A stretch of 64,000 nucleotides of DNA from Candidatus Omnitrophota bacterium (GTDB lineage Bacteria > Ratteibacteria > UBA8468 > B48-G9 > JAFGKM01). Below, in pieces: positions 60,165 through 64,000 of the stretch (positions are counted from its first letter, which is position 1; every line of letters starts with the position of its first letter). A model generated the notes under the pieces. It saw nothing but the letters and a program-made list of their open reading frames with translations, had not been told where the DNA came from and made no database searches. Location of the stretch: the NCBI GenBank assembly GCA_016928555.1, contig JAFGKM010000051.1, forward strand, positions 1 to 64,000, given 5' to 3'. Made by a program: the position numbers and the translations under genes.

Positions 60165-61374
60165 TATCACCTCTTCCCAGCAGTTTATTGATAAACGTGT
60201 TATCCTCAACAAGGCCGTAAGATCCGCTGGCGCAGGCGGTCTCGTCAAAAGTTTGGACGCTGTCCGGCTCCTTAAGCGGATTGTATATCATGAAAGGCAC
60301 GGGTTCCGGAGAGTGCGCTTTAGTGAAAACCGGCGTATAGTGGTCGGGCAGAAAAGCCATCGCGGTATTTTTAATGTTGATTCCTTTCAGGATATTTCCG
60401 GTTAGCCTGCGGTCTATGTCCTCAATGCACTTTACCTTTAGGCGGGCATCTCCTTCATGGCTCGCTTCATCCGGCGCTTCCACGTGGACGTAAACAAGGT
60501 CGTGGTTTTCAAGAGCCCTTATGCATCCTTCGGCTTTGCCTTCATAGTTTGTGTTGTAAAGCCCTGTCGCCCCTTGTACGTTGATAATGTCAAACCCCCC
60601 GTACAGGCCAAGCCCCTTTATCAGGTCCACGGCAGATATTACCGCTCCCTTAATGCCGAACCTTTCCTGAAAAGTTTTCATCGCCGGTTTTTTTCCCGGC
60701 GACCACGGCCAGAGCATGTTGGCCATATCCTTTCCGGCTTTTGCTCTTGCTATATTTACGGGATGTTTTTCCATGATGCGCTCCGAATCATCTATGATTT
60801 TGTTCAGAAGCCCGGCGGTCTCTTTTGCCTGTTCATTCTTTGGTTTTACGAAAAGTTCTTTATAGGGGATTCCCGTATAGTCATGCGGAGGATAGCATTT
60901 CACATCCGGAGAAAATCCGCCTTTTAAAACAAGAAGATGCCTGTAGCTTACCCCCTGATGGAAAACTATCCTGTCGGACCCGAGTTTCTCGTTGGCATAT
61001 GCAATAAGGACGGATGCTTCTTCCGACGATATGTGTCCGGCAGAGTGATTTTTTATCTTTCCGTCTTCCGATACGCATATCGTATTGCACCTGAAAGCGA
61101 CATCCGTTCCGTCCAGAGGAACGTTCATTGCGGCCGCTTCAAGGACACCCCTTCCGTGAAAATGCTCAATCGGGTCATATCCGAGTATGGAAAGGTTGGC
61201 CACGGCAGAGCCGGTGGAAAAATTCCGCGGTATGGTCCTGAAAAGCCCGCATCGCGATTTTTTCGCCAGCCCGTCTATATTGTCTTTTTTTGCCGCCTGC
61301 AGAGGCGTCTTCCCGCCGAGTTCTTCCATCGGCCTGTCTGCGGCGCCGTCCATTATTACTATTATGTATTTCAT
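60157..61374 (-). CDS. apgM: ApgM-type cofactor-independent phosphoglycerate mutase / proposed homoserine kinase family
   Basis: The 405-residue alkaline phosphatase-superfamily enzyme is of the archaeal ApgM type. It has IVIMDGAADRP with metal ligand Asp9, the catalytic Ser in STGSAVANLSILGYDP (Ser56), VHVEAPDEASHEGD and PDHYTPVFTKAHSPEPVPF. The serine motif reads GSAVANLS where many members have GSDVANLS. Some members of this family have been proposed to be homoserine kinases because they sit in threonine operons; here it lies between thrC and a genuine GHMP-type thrB. So either it is a phosphoglycerate mutase or there is overlap in function. Confidence 0.9.
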   Translation of the reverse strand: MKYIIVIMDGAADRPMEELGGKTPLQAAKKDNIDGLAKKSRCGLFRTIPRNFSTGSAVANLSILGYDPIEHFHGRGVLEAAAMNVPLDGTDVAFRCNTICVSEDGKIKNHSAGHISSEEASVLIAYANEKLGSDRIVFHQGVSYRHLLVLKGGFSPDVKCYPPHDYTGIPYKELFVKPKNEQAKETAGLLNKIIDDSERIMEKHPVNIARAKAGKDMANMLWPWSPGKKPAMKTFQERFGIKGAVISAVDLIKGLGLYGGFDIINVQGATGLYNTNYEGKAEGCIRALENHDLVYVHVEAPDEASHEGDARLKVKCIEDIDRRLTGNILKGINIKNTAMAFLPDHYTPVFTKAHSPEPVPFMIYNPLKEPDSVQTFDETACASGSYGLVEDNTFINKLLGRGDNG

Positions 61375-61388
61375 GAAAGCCTCAATAA

Positions 61389-62762
61389 TCAGCGCGGGAA
61401 TTTTTTGCGCAGCAGATTTTTAAATTCCGCATAATCGCTTTCCATGGTCGCAAAATCCTCCCTCACGCCGTCAAGCCCTGAAAGCGAGAAAGGCAAAGGC
61501 GGTTCAAGATTCAGCAGAGCCCTGATTTTTTCCGGGAACTTGGCGGGATCTGCGGTTTCTATGCATACAACGGGCGAAGAACAGTCATCCTTTTCCGCCG
61601 CCCTTATTCCCACCGCGCCGTGCGGTTCTATCAATATCCCGCAATTTTTAAAGTATGCCGTTATGGTTTCGTCCACCTCTTTTTCGGTAACGGAATACGA
61701 CGAAAAATCCGTTCTCATTTTTTTCATGTCGGGCTGTATCTTCAGGACTCCCTTTTTCAATACCGTTCCGATTTCATCCCTCTCGTCTGTCAACCAGCCG
61801 CCGTAAATGTCCATGAGGCGCGACAGGTTGCTGGGATGCCCTACGTTCATTGCATTGGAACTGCACTCCCTTGACGGCACAACGGGTTTATAGACGCCGG
61901 TTTCCATGAATTCGGGAAACTCGTCGTTTTCATTCACTGCCGCAATGAATTTTTTAACGGGCAGTCCCATTTTTTTTGCAAAGACTCCTCCCATAATGTT
62001 GCCGAAATTGCCCGAAGGCACTGAAAAAACAACCTCGTCCTTTTTCAGGCGGGAGTATGCGTAAAAATAGTAAACTATCTGCGGCATGAGGCGTCCGAAG
62101 TTTATTGAGTTTGCCGAAGTGAGCCCGAGACATTCCAGTTCGCTGTCGTTGAAAGCGCGTTTTACAATCGCCTGGCAGTCGTCAAATTTACCTTTTACGG
62201 CAACGGGAAAGACGTTGTCTCCCAGGGTTGTCATCTGTTTTCTCTGCCTTTCCGTAACTTCTCTAAAAGGAAAAAGAACAACAACATTCGTATTATCCAG
62301 CCGGTGAAAAGCATTTGCCACTGCGCCGCCCGTATCGCCCGAAGTTGCGACCAGAACAGTCAGTTTTCTGCTCTCTCTGCTCGCGAAATACTGCATGAGT
62401 TGTGCCATCATGCGCGCCGCAAAATCTTTAAACGACGCGGTAGGGCCTTTGGTAAGCCAGAGGATGTAAAGATTATCTCGGACGTATTGAACGGGAACAT
62501 CAAAGTTGTAGGCGGAAACGGCCATTTTTCCAAGAAGCTCACGGGGTATATCCTCACCCAGAAACTTTTTCATTATAGTGCAGGCGATGTGCGGATAATC
62601 CATTCTGTCGAAAGCGGATATTTCTTTTTTTGAAATTACGGGCATTTTAACCGGCATATAAAGGCCGTAATCGGGCGCCTGCCCTCTCAAAAGCGCTTCG
62701 CTGAAATCAACTTCCGACGATTGTCTGTTCGTACTTCTGAATAAGATTCTTTCCATGTTCAT
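61389..62762 (-). CDS. thrC: Threonine synthase
   Basis: The 457-residue PLP enzyme of the longer (E. coli/yeast-type) class turns phosphohomoserine into threonine. The PLP Lys112 is in LTKGPTASFKDFAARMM, the phosphate-binding segment is TSGDTGGAVANAF, and SANSINFGRLMPQI and PSGNFGNIMGG follow. AAAAGG just upstream is the ribosome binding site. It is divergent from the Gfo/Idh gene; an AT-rich palindrome ATTATAAT (62784-62791) could serve as -10 for both directions. Confidence 0.95.
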   Translation of the reverse strand: MNMERILFRSTNRQSSEVDFSEALLRGQAPDYGLYMPVKMPVISKKEISAFDRMDYPHIACTIMKKFLGEDIPRELLGKMAVSAYNFDVPVQYVRDNLYILWLTKGPTASFKDFAARMMAQLMQYFASRESRKLTVLVATSGDTGGAVANAFHRLDNTNVVVLFPFREVTERQRKQMTTLGDNVFPVAVKGKFDDCQAIVKRAFNDSELECLGLTSANSINFGRLMPQIVYYFYAYSRLKKDEVVFSVPSGNFGNIMGGVFAKKMGLPVKKFIAAVNENDEFPEFMETGVYKPVVPSRECSSNAMNVGHPSNLSRLMDIYGGWLTDERDEIGTVLKKGVLKIQPDMKKMRTDFSSYSVTEKEVDETITAYFKNCGILIEPHGAVGIRAAEKDDCSSPVVCIETADPAKFPEKIRALLNLEPPLPFSLSGLDGVREDFATMESDYAEFKNLLRKKFPR

Positions 62763-62791
62763 TGCCTTTTAAAATTGAATTGTATTATAAT
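62762..62791 (+). promoter_or_regulatory. Possible promoter of the Gfo/Idh gene
   Basis: TTGCCT (62762-62767), 18 bases, perfect TATAAT (62786-62791). The -35 overlaps the thrC start codon. The palindrome ATTATAAT also offers TATAAT to the thrC strand, but with no good -35 there. Confidence 0.5.
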
Positions 62792-62831
62792 AACATAAAA
62801 CCCGCGCATCCGGTAAAAAAAGGAAGCGTTT

Positions 62832-63821
62832 ATGAAGAGGCTGAAAATCTTACAGGCAGGCTTGGGAGGATTCGGGAAAAGCTGGGTTAAAATCATCGGC
62901 GAATCGGGTGAATGGGAACTTGCAGGCATAGCAGATGTAAACAGGGAGAACCTTGATGGAGCTGCTAAGGAATACGGAATACCTGCTGAAAAGTGTTTTA
63001 CCTCTTTCGATGAGGCAGTTAAAAAAACAGAGCCTTCGGCGCTGTTGAACGTAACGCCTCCCGAATTCCATAAGGGACTTTCAATAAGAGCGTTCAAGGC
63101 AGGGCTTGATGTGCTTGTTGAAAAACCCCTCTCTGATAATATGAAGGATGCCGAGGAAATGGTTGCATCTGCCGAGAAAACCGGAAGAAAATTTATGGTG
63201 AGCCAGAATTACAGGTATAGAAGCCGGCCGAGGACATTAAAGAAACTGCTTGACGAGGAAATTGCGGGAAAAATAAGTTACGTCAAGGTTGATTTTCAGA
63301 AAATGGCGGCATTTTCCGGATTCAGGGCGGAAATGGATTACCCTCTCCTTATTGACATGGCAATTCATCATTTTGACCTGATGAGATATATAACGGGAAA
63401 GAATCCGGTCAGGATTTACACCGACAGCTGGAACCCTTCATGGAGCAGGGCAAAGGGGGATGCCGCCTTTAATATTATGATTGAGTTTGCCGGCAATATC
63501 CATCTTTCTTATTCAGGAAGCTGGGTCAGCGCGGGAAAAGAAACCTCATGGGACGGCACGTGGGAAATCTACGGCGAAAAAGGTACGCTGTCATTGCAGG
63601 ACGGAACAATATTTTTTATTACTGAAAAGGGTATGAAAAAAATCTCTGCGTTGAAACTTGAAAGGGAAGACAGATATATGGCGCTTTATGAATTTTATTC
63701 CTCAATAAAGGAAAATCGGGAACCGGAAACCAGCGGGAGGGATAACCTCAACAGCCTGTCCATGGTCTTTAACGCGTTAAAATCGGCAAAGAGCGGACAG
63801 GCGGTTGCATTCTGCAAATAG
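62832..63821 (+). CDS. Gfo/Idh/MocA-family oxidoreductase
   Basis: This 329-residue NAD(P)-dependent dehydrogenase has an N-terminal Rossmann fold (LQAGLGGFGKSWVKI), the family motif EKPLSDN near residue 96 with the catalytic Lys, and DMAIHHFDLMRYITG near 177 with the His of the active site. It would oxidise or reduce a sugar or sugar derivative such as inositol or a UDP-sugar acid. It lies on the plus strand between the hom and thrC genes, so it breaks the threonine cluster. AAAGGAAG precedes the ATG. The substrate is unknown. Confidence 0.9.
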   Translation: MKRLKILQAGLGGFGKSWVKIIGESGEWELAGIADVNRENLDGAAKEYGIPAEKCFTSFDEAVKKTEPSALLNVTPPEFHKGLSIRAFKAGLDVLVEKPLSDNMKDAEEMVASAEKTGRKFMVSQNYRYRSRPRTLKKLLDEEIAGKISYVKVDFQKMAAFSGFRAEMDYPLLIDMAIHHFDLMRYITGKNPVRIYTDSWNPSWSRAKGDAAFNIMIEFAGNIHLSYSGSWVSAGKETSWDGTWEIYGEKGTLSLQDGTIFFITEKGMKKISALKLEREDRYMALYEFYSSIKENREPETSGRDNLNSLSMVFNALKSAKSGQAVAFCK

Positions 63822-63897
63822 AAAGCGAAAGGGAAAATACGCACTCCTCCCATTCCGATTTTACTTATTATTCTGAAGGAAAGACATAAAACGCCTG

Positions 63898-64000
63898 CTA
63901 TTCTTCAACCCTTAGAAGTACGGTGGGCTTTTTGATGAAGGCAAGCTTGTCTATCTCGCTTATGGCATCCCTCATGGATTTTTCTTTCGCCCTGTGGGTA
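63898..64000 (-). CDS. hom: C-terminus of homoserine dehydrogenase (partial)
   Basis: Only the last 33 residues and TAG stop (63898-63900) are in the window; the gene continues beyond the right edge. The translation THRAKEKSMRDAISEID and then KLAFIKKPTVLLRVEE fits the ACT-domain end of homoserine dehydrogenase, with its TH-A-E-x3-AI-EI pattern and final hydrophobic strand ending R-V/I-E-E. Threonine genes nearby (thrC, thrB) support it. The identity rests on this short piece and context, so it is moderate. It converges on the Gfo/Idh gene. Confidence 0.65.
   Translation of the reverse strand, partial: THRAKEKSMRDAISEIDKLAFIKKPTVLLRVEE

Noticed and set aside
60165-60248. N-terminal extension of ThrB to 60248
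   Set aside because: It lies wholly inside the ApgM-type gene; AGAGGTG precedes ATG 60164 and the GHMP family begins there.

Overview
The window looks like a chromosomal segment from a diderm (LPS-bearing) bacterium of uncultured, candidate-phylum type. It is dense with housekeeping and envelope genes. Kdo synthesis (kdsA, kdsD, kdsC), lipid A kinase lpxK, an LptC-type lipoprotein, a GT9 heptosyltransferase and murJ imply an outer membrane. Several gene families are of a kind better known from archaea: a GuaA consisting only of the ATP-pyrophosphatase subunit, an ApgM-type phosphoglycerate mutase, a bifunctional phosphoglucose/phosphomannose isomerase and an endonuclease Q homologue. The mix would fit Omnitrophota-like or related candidate phyla, but this is a guess and no rRNA gene is present to test it. 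I see no tRNA, rRNA, CRISPR array, phage or transposase gene. Every real intergenic gap is shorter than 300 bases.

Layout, left to right. 1-8054 (minus): LPS/polysaccharide assembly, with two tandem paralogous GT4 transferases (the first cut by the window edge), another GT4, a GT2, a P-loop kinase, a further GT4, a GT9 and an ELM1-family protein. 8182-16190 (minus): a nitrogen-transfer operon guaA-purF-carA-carB-hisH-hisF. 16367-20903 (minus): unknown small protein, CCA-adding enzyme, HIT protein, endonuclease Q homologue, lpxK. A divergent promoter pair at about 20930-21045 separates this from the plus-strand block. 21062-35877 (plus): nusA-infB-HIT, kdsA-kdsD-kdsC-lptC-spoIID-hpf-ptsN-ptsI, PGI/PMI, metK, coaE, rho. 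36001-40772: a solo Pta regulatory domain, an MFS carrier, a DHDPS/NAL-family aldolase, a B12 methionine-synthase activation-domain protein and a standalone CoaB. 40835-51454 (minus): one long overlapping operon csgG-like, coaX, birA, corC, lysS, murJ, site-2 protease, DUF1844, uvrC, obgE, prfB. 51550-56135: a DUF4321-like protein, a PfkB kinase with class II aldolase, guanine deaminase, miaB and an OB-fold membrane protein. 56201-59149 (minus): potassium uptake, with trkH, two half-size TrkA subunits and a 47-residue membrane microprotein between trkA and trkH that is too short for normal gene callers. 59262-64000: threonine synthesis (thrB, ApgM-type, thrC, and the C-terminus of homoserine dehydrogenase), interrupted by an opposite-strand Gfo/Idh oxidoreductase.

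The most striking point is in the nitrogen-transfer operon. CarA has an intact reading frame but its glutaminase triad is gone: Gly243 stands where the nucleophilic Cys belongs, and the His-Pro-Glu motif is replaced by Leu-Pro-Arg. The neighbouring GuaA has no glutaminase domain at all, while PurF and HisH keep theirs. Carbamoyl phosphate, and perhaps GMP, may therefore be made from free ammonia, by analogy with vertebrate CPS1, or with a glutaminase encoded elsewhere.

Other themes are several probable leaderless transcripts (promoter -10 box six or seven bases before an ATG with no ribosome binding site), a shortened UvrC without its helix-hairpin-helix end, a Proteobacteria-like kdsD-kdsC-lptC-hpf-ptsN gene order with spoIID inserted, and at least four families of short palindromic intergenic repeats, one of them nested inside another.
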